This document shows, one piece after another, positions 1 to 12,760 of a stretch of 64,000 nucleotides of DNA. The notes under the pieces are model-generated. The model had not been told where the DNA came from. It saw only the letters and a list, made by a program, of their open reading frames with translations, and made no database searches. The translations under genes were made by a program, and so were the position numbers. Numbering within the stretch: position 1 is the stretch's first letter; each line of letters starts with the position of its first letter. The stretch lies in NCBI RefSeq assembly GCF_901709675.1, contig NC_051104.1, positions 7,568,501 through 7,632,500 on the forward strand. The letters run 5' to 3'. The stretch is from Syngnathus acus. Taxonomy: Eukaryota > Chordata > Actinopteri > Syngnathiformes > Syngnathidae.

Positions 1-3000
1 GCGCTTATCATAAGATTTTCACACTTTGATTTTTTTTTTTTTTTCTTCTTAATACTTTACCATCACAGCAAAGCATGCATATCTTTCTCATTTCTGGCTA
101 TCCTAAAATACACAGCAGACTTCTTTTTCTTACCTTATTCCTTAAACAAACATATTTTCCCCCATTGTTGTCACTTGAAACCAGCAGTTGTATAAAAGAA
201 CATTTGAGTAACAGTGACACAAATTAAAACAAAACGAGAATATTTGCCTTTACGAGTTGAAAATCCCCCACCTACCCCTCGCTTCCCTTTTTCCATGAAT
301 TCAAACTGTGCCGCAGCTTTTGCTGCTCAACACTCACCGCCACATGTTTTGTGAAATACTGCCATCTCTTGGTGCTCCACACCAAGACTTTTACAATTCA
401 AATCAAATACACAAACACATGTGCACACACTTCTGTGGCCTCTGAGGCTAGGTGGCATATATTGTGGTTCTTAGTATAACCCAAAAAAATTAAATATTCT
501 TCATCTTGTTTGGAACATGCTCAACAATATAGATTTTAATTTCTTTTGATTATCTCTTTTAGATAGTGTCTGTCTATAACAACATTGCATTGATTAAACA
601 CGGGGCGAAGAGTGAAGAAAGGTATTATCTGTCTCAAATGTGCATCCAGCTATTAATCGTATTTTGCTGACTGAAAATAAAATAAATGGAGGACAATTAA
701 GGTTTGAATGCCTGTATTGAATAAAGTGTGGTGTGTGTGAGAAAAGCTATGATAAAGAGGATCATATTGTGAAAGGTGTGAGTGTGTTTGTTTGTGTGGC
801 TTCAATGTAGCCTGTAGTAAAGTTGTAATTCAATACTCCCCAGCCGGTGCTTTGCATGCTTTCTACAGAGCGCTGTTATGTTTCACAGAATGTATCTCCA
901 GCATGGAACAGGTTGTTCATCACAAGGTCTGTTGATTTTAAACGCGCACGCACGCACGCAGTCACGCACATAGCACAACCGGGAAGGCCCCAAAGTGTGA
1001 AAATAAACATTTTCGCCAAGTCACTAATCTTCTCCGTCTTTTTGGTCCAAAGCAGTGAGCTTCATTTACAGCTTTCATTCGAATTTGTCTTCTTAGTCCA
1101 TTTGTTATGATTGGGGGGAACAAGCTCCAGCAGAGCATCTGGTTAGTGAAAATGTCACATTCTCTGATTCAATTTTATAGGATTTCAGCAGGGACGGCGA
1201 GAACCGTGCGCTTCTCCTGCGAGCTGGCCCGACTACTGTTTGTGTTTAAACGTGCATTTGAGCCGGATTCCCCTGAGGAATCATTTCTCACACAGAGGGT
1301 CAATTGCCTCCCACTACATCACCCTCCTCAATGCTAAAATCAGTTTTTTGGGGGGGGCGGGGGTGCAATTAGAAAGATTTTTCCTGTTTGGGTTAAGGTG
1401 CCTCATTGGGGTCAAAGTTTTAATTAGGGGCTATTAAGGACCAATAACAAAGAAATGCTTTGGCGTACAGCTCATGCTTAGCAAGAGGTTGAACGGATGC
1501 CATGCTCATCTACTGTACGTGGGAAAGTGAGGTGACCACGTTGCTATGGATACAGATACCTGTTTGATCGAAGCCCCTCCTCCGTTGTCGTGCGCTGAGT
1601 AAATACTTGCTCTTTACCGTCCTTGTTGCCTTTCAATATTTGGCAGCACGGCAGCAGGGGATCAAAATGTGTGTGTCTGCTAAATGTCAGGGGGTAAAAA
1701 GGCTTTGCGCACCATGGAGTACCTGCTGCTGAGCCAAGCAGCGGGGAGGAAGTTTCATCTCGGTTTGATCCCAAGTGGAAGAGGGCTATGAACGCGGCTG
1801 CAATCATTAGCATGGTGTCTGACTCCCGAAACGTACTTGAAGCCTTACTTTCGCTCTATGCCCACTTGATAAGAGATTTGTGGAATACACACAAATGCTC
1901 CAACTACTTGTTGCGGACAATCAGCATCGTTCTAATTATTAAGAAAGTAATTATGGGAATTCTGTGATACAAATAAATAAATAAATAAATAGACATCTTG
2001 AGAAATAACAATAAAGTAGAAAATGAATTGTTGCCAAACCACTTCTTGTATACCACAATGCGCTTTCTCGATAGCAACAGCTAACCGGGCAGACAGAGTG
2101 ACATGTTTGGGGTTATGGATGACATCAAATAAGGTCGGGGTTCTATGTGAAATGGTCTCGATGAGTGTGACCAATCATGGGAAGTATCTTTTGCCTCAAG
2201 GGGAATTAAAAAAAAAAAAAAAAAAAAAGACAGGAAGCCCCAAAGAACCACTGCAGGCCTTCTGCTCCTCCTCCATGCCACTTGGCCTTTGTCTCGACTT
2301 GGTATGTGTGTGTGTGTCTGCGTGCATGCACCCTTTTGCCTGTGCATGTGCGGTTGTGTGCATCTCGCCCTTGTTGACGGTCTGCGTGGAGGCAGCTGAT
2401 GCTATCTCATGGCAGAATTGTGGCAGCCCCTGCTGTGAATAATCAAAGGCAGCTGTTTGGAAAATACCAGAGAAGCCTAATAGGAAGCACCGATGGCCTG
2501 GATTTACTCTTTAGCCAACAAGCCCCCCAATGTGTCGGAAATGCACAGGATCAATGACACTATATTGTATTAGCAGAGTGTGTATGGCGGTTTTTCCCGC
2601 GTGTGCGTTGTTCTGAAGCAAGTCCCCGTCCTATCAAGCCATGGAGTAGGACGTTTCATTTATCGACAAGGAATCTGCTTGCTGGCCGGTCCAGTCCACA
2701 ACTGCATTTCTTTTCCCTTACATTATTCTTGCATAATTAAAGCTAATAATTCCTACTTGGTGAGGCACACTTTTGGGTCTTTGGGGGACTAAAGTGCGGA
2801 GGAAAAGGCCTATTATTTCTTTTATTTGGATTATACTCCGAGTTCACGTTCAAGGGTTTGATTATGTTTTGTTTTGTTAATGAACGGCAATGGTGGGACC
2901 CTGGCTAGGTTCACTTAATGCGTATCTGCTGATCGGAGGGTCCCAGCAGATCTTGGCCAAACAGCGGCTAAGACAAAAACAAATCTGTCTGTCAGTACGG

Positions 3001-6000
3001 GGTTAGGAGTCTTAATTAGAGGTCCTGACTCTCCGTTCACGGCTCCGAGTCAAGCGTCCGCCCTGGCTGATTGGTACAAATCTAGTTTTTCCAAGCCTCA
3101 AAGGTTCGTGGAGAGGGTCAGATGCTTGCTCTGATGTTGATTTTTGCCTCCTTGAAATGGTGGGAAATTTTCAGATCTTATATACAAAAGGGAAGGTGTC
3201 TGCAATGATGCCACCGAAGCACATCTTGCAAAATCAATCTAAACAATCAGGATATTAATTGATACATTTAGTTTGAACAAAAGTGGTAATTAACGCATGT
3301 GCACAATCATGTTTAGTTCAACGTGGGTGCGTGTAGAAGGCATGCGCTCTCATAATTGATCCCACGTCTACAGTCTAACTCGATGGGTTGTTGATGAGCT
3401 GGCTGTAAATAGTTGCTACTAATCATGCAACAATTAGCAGAAAGTAGAACAGCAAGAACCAGAACAGGAGAGGAATGACTTGATTTTTCACGACACTCTT
3501 CATGTGTGTTACTTGTTAAATCTGGAAGTGGCTTTGGTATATTGATGTCACAGTGTAGTTGTTTTGGTTTGGTTGGCACCTTTCAAAGATGAGTAATAAT
3601 TTGATGACTATTTTACTGTATTGTAGTTCATCTTTAATTATAAAACTTGTTTGTAAATGTAGTATGTTTTAATTCATATTCGTATATAGGTATATATAGG
3701 TTCGTACTGAATATGATGTATATATTTTGCTGATCGAAATAAACCAAACTAAACTAGGTCAAACTAAGTTTGCTGGCTTTTAAGAAGGCCAGAGATCATA
3801 ACAAGCACATTTTTTTAAAATGACATTTAATTACGGATAATTGTACCTTAGCCAGTGTGTGACCTATATCGATGGCCAGAAAGATATAGTCACCGTGGTA
3901 ACACAATTAAAACAGTATCAACTGCACACAGGCATTGTTGTGTATTCTATGTAATGTTAGTAGATTGTTGTATTCGCTCATTTCATTTAACACACACACA
4001 CATGCACATTTGTGATTTTAATACACTCCAACGGGATTGTAGCTGTAACCAAAGACGGATGACTTGAGCCTTTAGAGGTCTTTTCAATCCATTTTATTTG
4101 ATCCTTTGGAGATTATGTTTAATGATTATGAATCAAATCTAATCTCACACTCGTCCCTATTGACACAATTAGATCAGTGCAGCTAGTCAAAATGGGATTC
4201 TTTCCTGTCGTACTGCGTGTTCTAGTAAATTTAGCAAATTAAGTAAAACATTGATTGAAATTCATTGCAGGATTCAAAAGGAATAGTTTACTTCCCTTCT
4301 TCTACGGATGCAGGATTGGGCTATGATACAACGAGAGCTGTTTTCATGATGATTTAATTTAGGTTTACTGATTGAAAAAGTGTGATCCCGGATTTACAAT
4401 CAGGCTTTTACTGAGGTTATTTAGTATGTATACGAATAAATAAGATAAAAGGTTTTTTGTTTGAAAGCAGAAGTTGAGAGATTTTAGGGATTCATTGACA
4501 GTTTTACGCCACAATTCATAATCGCAATAACAAAACTATGTTAAGTGAATACCTCGCTGATAATTATCATAAGACATAATATTTTCCAGCTCTTTAATTT
4601 TTTCAAAAAGCCCCTCCGTTTTTTTGCATCTCAGCGGAAACACTAGTACGTCTTTGTCCCATAATGTCTTGATCTCGTGACTTGTATAAGACATTCAATG
4701 AATTGTAACTCAATTTATTTGTATATAAAATTCATTTACCCCATTTAAATGAACATAAATGCCTTTCCAGCTACACCAGAAATTTGAATGAAGAAAATAT
4801 CCCTCTGTGTTGTAAAACAGTACACATTATAAAAAATCCTAAAAGTATGTAAAAGTAAAGACAAAGTGGTTTTAAGTGAAATTAAGTTGGAACTCAGATA
4901 TACATTGGACTGTGTCTCTTAGTGTTGCTGTGTGCTTTAAAATGGATCATGTGGGTGGTTTCTCTCAACGTAAACTCAGGATATACCGTTATGTGAAATC
5001 CTCGAGCTTTGATTCCAACCCGGCATCGCAGCTGGATTTATTACCATAAAACCGTACCTCATATTCAAACATTACTTTGACTTCTTTGAGTCAAATGATG
5101 CCTCCATTCACCAAACTGCGCGCTTTGAAGTTTCTATTTCTGCAAATTACTAAATAAATGGTCTCTCCTCCAATGTAAACAAAATGCTTATAAGCCCTCC
5201 CAAAAAAAAACAGATTGCGTGTTATTCCGTTGCTTTTACATGCTGCCACTTTCAATGTTGTGTTCGGGTGACAGAAGCCCAAGGCAAAGTTAGAAAGCAC
5301 TAAATATACGCCATTACGGTTAATAGATTGAACGAAATCCAAGACACTCAGAGATTAGCTATTGAAACGCTGTCAAAGAGGAACAATGCATCCCATCTCC
5401 GTTCCCATACACTCCACATTACAGTAAACCCATACACCTTCGTGTAGGGGGGGAAAAAGGCACCAGGAATCCGCGGATAAAAATAAATACGGGATAAAGA
5501 CATCCTAAGGGCAAGGCGAGATTTAGTCGAGTATTTATTCCACCCAGCGTAGTTTTTCAGTGTACTGTATATTCTAAATCCCACGTCCAAAGTACGTTAA
5601 CAGACCGTAAGGGTATGGATAGTGTCGGAATGTTAATGCTTTTCCGATAATTACCGCTATCTGTGTTCTGCAATCCATCATCCTCAGCAGTTATAAACAC
5701 ATAATGTGCACCTGTTTATTTTCTTGTGGACAGGCGGAGCAAGTCTTATGGAAAAAAGAAAAAAAAAAATTACAAAAGCTTACCAGCATCTTTGGAAGGC
5801 AATTCTAGGTAATCTCCGCTATGAACCATGACTGGCGTCAAGACGATGCCACATGCTTGGGTGGACCGGGGAGGGGATACCGAAACGGAACCGGAAGACG
5901 TCTCAGCAAATATCGGAAATTGTGGGGATAAACATTAACACCCATCTAATCCACAGTTAACATTTTTGCATTGGAATTCTTTCGAAAGGCATTAATATAT

Positions 6001-7333
6001 GTAAACATCTTGGAATGAAAAGGAAGGTGGTTTTGCTAACAAATTGATCAGCAGCCTTAAATCGCAACATGTGCTGGCGGTTGCCAAACGTAACACGTTT
6101 AACCTTTTGCACAACAACGGCCATCTTTTGGCCAATGTCAGGCGTGTAGTAATGAAAGCAAAGAAATCGACACATTGATGAATGAAAGATTAGTATATAG
6201 ACAGAAAGCTAATTAGAGGCAGAATACAGAGATGGATGGATGGATGGATCCCCCGCTCCGATGTATATCATTTGGCACCACAGGGAGTAGAATTGTAATA
6301 ATAGGGTTAGCGCTTTTGACTTTTTTTATTTAATTATATGTTAATAATGTTACTTTTAGAACTGTTAGGATTACATACATACATAACCAAAGCTTTCCTT
6401 GGAAATGTAATTCCACATGCCAACAGACATTCACATTCAAAGCCTCTTATGCTGACGGGGAAAAAATTGGCGGGGGGGGGGGCTTTGCACCGTATATGGC
6501 GGGTGTTAGGGAGGATACTGTAGACTACATGTGTTGAGTCTTTTTCTTTCATTGTGTCATTTCCAAGAAAAGCAACATGTAATTTTCATAATGCAATTAC
6601 ATGGACATGTTTAACAAAAAGTATGTTCTGCAGAATACGTTTGCGTATTATCATTGCACCGTGTGGATTAACTCCTCCTTGCACTTGCACACACACGGTA
6701 AACACTAAATACATTAGTGTTGATTATCACACCCACACATTCAATGACTGACTACATGCATCCACTAAAAGTGTATGATTAGCAACATTACGGAGGATGT
6801 GCAAAATGGGCCTGCTCACCATGAGTAATTGATTTGCAAGAATTACTGCTGTACACTTGTCTATTCATTAATCGCATTGTTTGAATCAAACAATGTGGTG
6901 AGTAATGATATTGACGATCTGCACACAGTTGTCAGGGGAACAGCGCACACGAGGCTAAACGAAGCACACGTCTTCTAATAGCGGAATTAAGCGATTAGAA
7001 ATAATCGCCTTTGCTCAAATAATCGCAAATGCCGACATCCATAGCTGATTGCGCACTCCTGTAATGCTGGGAAAAAAAAAAAAAGCAGGATCACGGCTGT
7101 TTAGCCGCCGCTTTGGCTAATTTACCGTAATCCACTCTGATAAGGCCCCATGGTCGTCGTCTACCTATGTTGCATAGTGACGTGCCGCACATTAGTCAAT
7201 TAATAGTGTGGTAAATGACAGAGGTTCCAGTCAATTGAGTAGCTCTTGGGAACAACAATGTCATTGTCCTACAAAAACCAAAAGGAAGAAAAACGACACT
7301 GCCGCTACAAATGCTGTCGTGTATATACGTACA
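1..7333. other. Non-coding DNA, no gene recognised
   Basis: Frames here are short and unrelated to known proteins. Seen: a T-rich start, a (CGCA)n stretch at about 946, an (AATA)n run at about 1972, a GATGGATG run at about 6234, an inverted repeat ATCTGCTG/CAGCAGAT at 2924-2951 and the SOX-like palindrome at 6875-6895. The DNA at about 6800-7260 looks regulatory in texture but carries no proof. Confidence 0.6.
2208..2228. repeat. Poly(A) run, 21 bases
   Basis: A pure A tract follows ggggaatt. No retroposed body is recognisable upstream, so it is listed only as a homopolymer. Confidence 0.9.
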
Positions 7334-7620
7334 CTACCGTTCAAAAGTTTGGGGTCACTTAGAAATGTTCTTATTTTTTTTAAATAAAATTGTTTGTTTT
7401 TTTTATCGTGAATGACTATTCTAGCCACAAACGTCTGATTTTGAATGCAATACCTACACAGATGTATGAATTTCCAGCAACCATCCCTCCAGTGTTATAA
7501 TGGTCCATTGAGTTTGCTAATTGTGTTCAAAGGCTAATGGATGATTAGAAAACCCTTGTGCAATTATGTTTCATGGAAAACACTAAATTGTCTGGGTGAC
7601 CCCAAACCTTTGAACGGTAG
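7334..7620. mobile_element. Tc1/mariner-type non-autonomous element (MITE) with 25-bp terminal inverted repeats
   Basis: The left end (7334-7358) begins CTACCGTTCAAAAGTTTGG. The right end (7596-7620) is its reverse complement with a single mismatch over 25 bases. The interior is about 237 bp with no transposase frame. This terminal repeat family is familiar from fish genomes. The left flank has a TA close by (7330-7331), in line with TA-targeted insertion, but the outermost right-hand bases have decayed so the target duplication is not clean. Confidence 0.85.
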
Positions 7621-9112
7621 GGTTGCAGATCAATATAAAAATTTCCAAATATATCCATCCCCACTGCCTCAGTCAAAAGGACAAACACAAAAAGCAAAAT
7701 GAGGTCTTTGAAACAAGCATTACCGTTGGAGGCGAGCAGCACCCGCCGCTCTTATTAGGACACCCTCTGTTCAGGCCATACCTCCTTGACAAGGATATTA
7801 AAGTGAAATAAATCAGCCATTAAGAGGCCGGTGCTGGCAATTGTGATGCTATTAATGCGGCAGGCAGAGAGGTAGCTCTGAAAATGAGGCACCCCACTTC
7901 CCCTTTAAATGCATTGAGGCCACATTTTTATCGGTGGCAGGATGGCAGGTGGACGCAGCAGATGAGTCCACACAAAGTCATATAAGGGTGATGGGGACAC
8001 TCAGACTCTGGAAATAATATAAAAAGGATTCATGAATGATACTAAAGAGCCATCAACCAACGGTCACTCCCTCAGCCTACCATTGTGGACAATGGTGGCT
8101 AAGGCCCCAATGTGCTTCTTTTCTTATTACCTTGGCTATTAGACTAGACACCATGTGATGGATCATGGCTAAGACCAGACCTCATTTTGGTGATGTATCG
8201 CTAGTGTTTCCCCGTGAAGTGTGCAAGTGATTATACACAAACACAAAGACAAACTCTCACAAAAGGGCAAAAAAGAACAAATTAGTAAAGCCTGCAAGAT
8301 GCCACCGAGGCCTAGCATGAGGCTGAAAAAGTTCCAATAACCACATATGATACAATTATGACATTCTCCGCTCAAGTGGCAATTTAAATACTTGGCATAA
8401 ATGAATAATCCTGTCAGTAAATAAGGAAAATAATGGCACCAGCTGCCAGTGTTGATTCTTATGGAATTATTGAAGCAATCCGGGTTATGAAACCATCAGA
8501 GTTGTGCTCTGAGACGGTATAAATGCAGCGTTTCATAAATACAACCTTTTTATAAATACAACCATGGCCATAGGCAGAATTTATTATCTATTTAAAAAAA
8601 GAAAAAAACCCTAACTGCGGTTACAATGCTGTATCCAGAGACAACACACACTTGCTCGCCTATAGATTAAAAATAAACGTCTGAAGACCCTTCTATCTTT
8701 AACCTTGCCTCAGTGTGCTGTTGCAAAACAAATGAAGGCTTCCTTCCGCTACGGAGGTGTTAGTGCTTATTTGAAACGTCGTCGGGAGCACTCCTTCACC
8801 TGTCACTGGTTATTGATATATTCATTAGAGGGTCCTATTCTCTTTGTGGCGTATCAATTTCTCTTGACAGAAGCAATGTTGACAACATCAGTCAATGAAT
8901 CACTTTACAATTATGATTGTTGATGGAGCATGACACAAACTTGGAGGGGATGTCATTATATGAACATTAAAGTGATACACAGCAATGTTGGAATGGAGGA
9001 CCACGATGCAGCAGCATCCATCCCCCACTGCCGTAACATCCGTGACGACTTCATTGGAAACAGCCTCTCATGTGGCTTTATCCCCCCACTTACATGTATT
9101 TACATTGGACAC

Positions 9113-9183
9113 TTAACTCATTCAGTGCCATTGACGCTTATAGGCGTCAAAGATATTAACTGGGTTGGCAGTGAATGAGTTAA
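9113..9183. mobile_element. 71-bp hairpin repeat, nested inverted repeats
   Basis: Outer arms TTAACTCATTCAGTGCC (9113-9129) and GGCAGTGAATGAGTTAA (9167-9183) pair with one mismatch. Inside them, TTGACGC (9131-9137) and GCGTCAA (9144-9150) pair perfectly. The end sequence resembles a repeat I associate with fish genomes, whose longer copies carry the same ends. This looks like an internally deleted copy or a solo foldback. Confidence 0.6.
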
Positions 9184-9269
9184 TAACATTCACTGGGGGG
9201 ATATCATCTATATTTCAAAGCAATATCTGAATGTTTGGATTTTCTCAGCAACTTCTAGAGCTGTGTGTT

Positions 9270-9483
9270 CTGGACACCACCTGCATCATGGTTTGGTACG
9301 GCAGCATTGCAGCGATAGAGTGAAGATGCCAGCCAGCATCAAGCACCACAAAGCACACACGATGGCGACCGCTTTCCTCAATGACCCCACTGACCCCAGC
9401 ACGGACAATTCACATTACTACCCTCAGGCCGGAAATACTTAAGTGTGAAAACTACCAGGCTGAAGAACTCCGAAGAAGAATAA
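9270..9483 (+). pseudogene. Degenerate LINE reverse-transcriptase C-terminal fragment
   Basis: Translation from 9270 gives LDTTCIMVWYGSIAA. A second frame at 9415-9483 gives LLPSGRKYLSVKTTRLKNS and then a stop. Both match the usual C-terminal blocks of fish non-LTR retrotransposons of the L2/CR1/Rex type (a -CI.VWYG- block, then -LPSGRR...TRLKNSFFP-). The spacing between the blocks is shorter than normal and they lie in different frames, so this is a dead, deleted copy. The exact clade is not certain. Confidence 0.65.
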
Positions 9484-12239
9484 AAGTTTGAGTCAACACA
9501 TGTTTATCCTGTCATCTCTTTTATAGCTTTTTTAAAAATTTCTTCCATTTACTTCCAGTAAAAATATCACCACAATGTTCATATGATAATAAACAAGTTT
9601 AATTTTCTACTCTCTTCGGCGTTGATTGCGACCCTAGTGTTTTACAAATTGATTAAAAAAAATATGATTAAAAAACATTATAAATTATAAATTAATAATA
9701 TTAATTTCCTAAATAATTATGCTTTTGTAGTAAGATCTAGACATTGACATTTGTTTGCCGTTTTTGTGCCGCAAGAAGGAAAGACAGAAAATGCAGAGAG
9801 AGAAGTACAAGTGGGCAGGCCTTGTTGCCATGGCAGGGTAGTAATGGCTTCCAGTATAAGAGCAGATTTGATTGCCTGCCCGGTGCTGAAGTGAAGAAGA
9901 GGAGACAGGACTAAATGAAACTCCATCCATCTTAATGAAACGCAATTATTTTCCACTTATTAATCATTGAAAAATCAATATGTCTCTTCTCTGCCCAGTG
10001 CCGGCTGGATTTGTCATTGGAGCTTGAACTGTTATGTATCATCCTCTTGACGCCAGGGCAGTCATGGGCTCAGTCACCTGTGTCCTTTCGGAGCGGGGGG
10101 GGGGGCTATATTGTCAGACCCTGAGATGGGTATTGAATGAGATGTGAGAAGTTAGGAAAGTGCAAGTAGCCAAAAGAAAGAGTCAAGAAATAAATGAAAG
10201 CGAGGCAGCGGGATGAAGGACTGCTCAGTCACTCCGCTGTAACAAATGGAAAGTCATTAGCGGCTGGTGATGATTACTTGTTTTCTTCTGGGATCAATGT
10301 GCTAAACACATTGTTTAATGGTTACTTATTAAATTTTAAGAGGAAACATTGACCGAGAAGAAAGACTCAAGTTCATATTTGAGCGTTCTAATCAAATATT
10401 AGAATTTTAGATTAAGATTCCATTGATTTACAACAATCTTTTTTCCAACTTGTCTTTTATGAATCACGGGACATTTTTCATGCACTAAATCATTGTGCGG
10501 GTTTGAATCTAAATACAACATATTAACTACACGATTACTATGAGTTTTTATGTCATTAAAATGATAAATATGTCAACATGTGGTTAGTGGTCGGAAACCA
10601 GATGAAGACAACCTAAATATCATTTTTAATTGGCTTCAGATTGATTTTATCCCTCAACTGTTAGCCAACCTTATCAATAGCACTGTCCTGCATCTCAAAT
10701 GTTCAGAAACAAACGTGTAGAATACATCACAGGACATAACTCGTAAAAACATCAACTTTGTGCATGTAACCATCAGTCATAAGTAACTTTGTACAACTTC
10801 AAGTACTTTTTGTATATCTCATACACTTTCTTTCCACCTCAGCACTGGAATCAAATCCGTCAATCCACCACTCATCAATTTTATCACCATTTTTTTCCTC
10901 CTCCACCAACCTGAAATCCCCAAAAGGAAAGCTTTTGGTGTTCTTTTGAAAAATTGTCCGGAGAAAAAAAAAAAGAATGATTCCAAAACACTCAACGATT
11001 TTTTTTTTCTCTCAATAAAGAAAGCAAAAGGCCTGGCACTTGATGTACGATCATGGTGGCCATCCTTCCATGCAATGGAGTGTGTAAGGAAAGTCATGTT
11101 TCACGGCAAACAAAATGTCTGCTTTACGACGTGGCTCAGAATGTGGCGTCAGGAGCGCGCGCCACATGTTGTTTGAAGCATTAATAGTCGTGAAAATACG
11201 TGAAAAGCTACATGGCATTTTAATGAATGAGTCGACACTGGAACCAGTTTATCTTCTGGAGGGAACTATTAATTTGTAGTGTTGGGCTGTAAAGTGTTTT
11301 TCCTCTTTGGCTTATTTCAGCACAGCTTGTCACCGTAGCATGCTTGAAGCTCGCTAAAGCAAGTGCGGGAGCCTGCTTTTATCGTGGCGTTCATCCAGAG
11401 CCCCTGGGTCCCCTTGCCACATCGACCAGATGAAAGGCCTTGCGCAGATGTTTACAGCCTGTGAAAATGGCAGGGAGCTGGTGTGGGATGCTGGCACGGT
11501 GCAGCCAAAGACACAAAACAAGACCGTAAAGCCTCACGCTGTTTACGCCGGCTTTCGGAAACGGGAGGAAAGGAACTGCGTTAAAGGGAAATGACCCAGT
11601 CGTAAGATTTGACGAGCGTGCGGGTACGGCATGTGCCCACGTGTGGAGGCGCACACATTTTAGTCTCTTAGTATCTTCGTAAACAAAGTCATGTTGACAT
11701 CTAGGAGTGGGAGAGAAAAATACATTCCACAAGGTGGATGTTGACTTTGGATTGTCAGATGGTACTCGCAGTCATTTGCATATAACCTATGTGGCACTAA
11801 GGAGGAGGGAGTGGGTAAGACGTGTGCAACACGGAATCTACTCCTTTATACCAATCTGTCTAAAATACGCACCATCTGGTGCCCTCTGTCACAGTGTTGT
11901 TATTTAGCGTCATCACAAAACATCATGACACAAATACTGATTTCAAAAAAAATGTTTATCCTTCATAAGACCGCATTACAAAAACCAATAGGTGATTTTT
12001 GCTTCGTAGAAAATAAATAAATAAATAAACAAATAAATGAAGTTCACTTTAGAAATTGGTTAAGATGACAACATTTGGAATTGCTGTATTCCGCCTAACG
12101 AAGTGTCGACAAGTGTCAATTTGAAAGCGAGTAAATGTTTCTTTGCTGACCGCTTTTCCCAAATAAGTCTGGAACGGCTTCTGCAAGCTTATTAACCTCC
12201 AAGATATTGACCTGTTGTTTGGAAATTTCAGTCAACTTT

Positions 12240-12345
12240 GGCCTCGGGACAAGTTTGCTCACCATTATGCAAATGTTGCCTCATTATTGCAATGAGGTCA
12301 TGTTTACACCAGGATGCTAATAAACAAATGAGGATTCTGCGGTGG
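12240..12345. promoter_or_regulatory. Candidate enhancer-like block (octamer, FOX, palindrome)
   Basis: It holds a perfect POU octamer ATGCAAAT (12267-12274), the inverted repeat CCTCATT/AATGAGG (12279-12297, 5-base spacer) and two forkhead-like motifs (ATGTTTACACC at about 12300, AATAAACAAATG at about 12319). The call rests on motif clustering only. Conservation was not tested. Confidence 0.35.
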
Positions 12346-12702
12346 AGGCTTGGTACGACTTGAATTAAAGCAGCGCTTGGTTGTATCTACTCCACCGACC
12401 GCAATTAGGGAACATCTTCAAATGAATGTGGCACATTTCCGGAGCCCCGCTGTCTTCTGACTCAATCTGGATTGAGCAGAGCACCTTTGTTATTAGGTTA
12501 CACACGGCCGCAATGTGTCTTGTCACTTTGTGGAGACGCTGGCCGATAAAATCTGATGAAAGGAATTCGATTGTCATTGATGCGTCAGCCAGATTAAGAG
12601 AACAACAGATCGATGGCGGAATCGCCATGCATGGTGCTGACCATGGATACACCAACGATAGGAATTCAGTTGGGAAAGTTTGAGGAGTTGTTTGTGGTTC
12701 AT

Positions 12703-12760
12703 GCTGCTGCTGCCGCCGCCGCCACCGCCGCTTCCACACATACACACACACACACACACA
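12703..12760. repeat. Compound (CTG)/(CCG) and (CA)n microsatellite
   Basis: A GCTGCTGC...GCCGCCGCC tract (12703-12731) runs into an imperfect (CA)n of about 26 bases (12735-12760). It creates long but meaningless open frames on both strands. Confidence 0.9.

Noticed and set aside
2023-2442. 139-codon frame
   Set aside because: It contains the A21 run (poly-Lys) and a GT-rich stretch; no domain.
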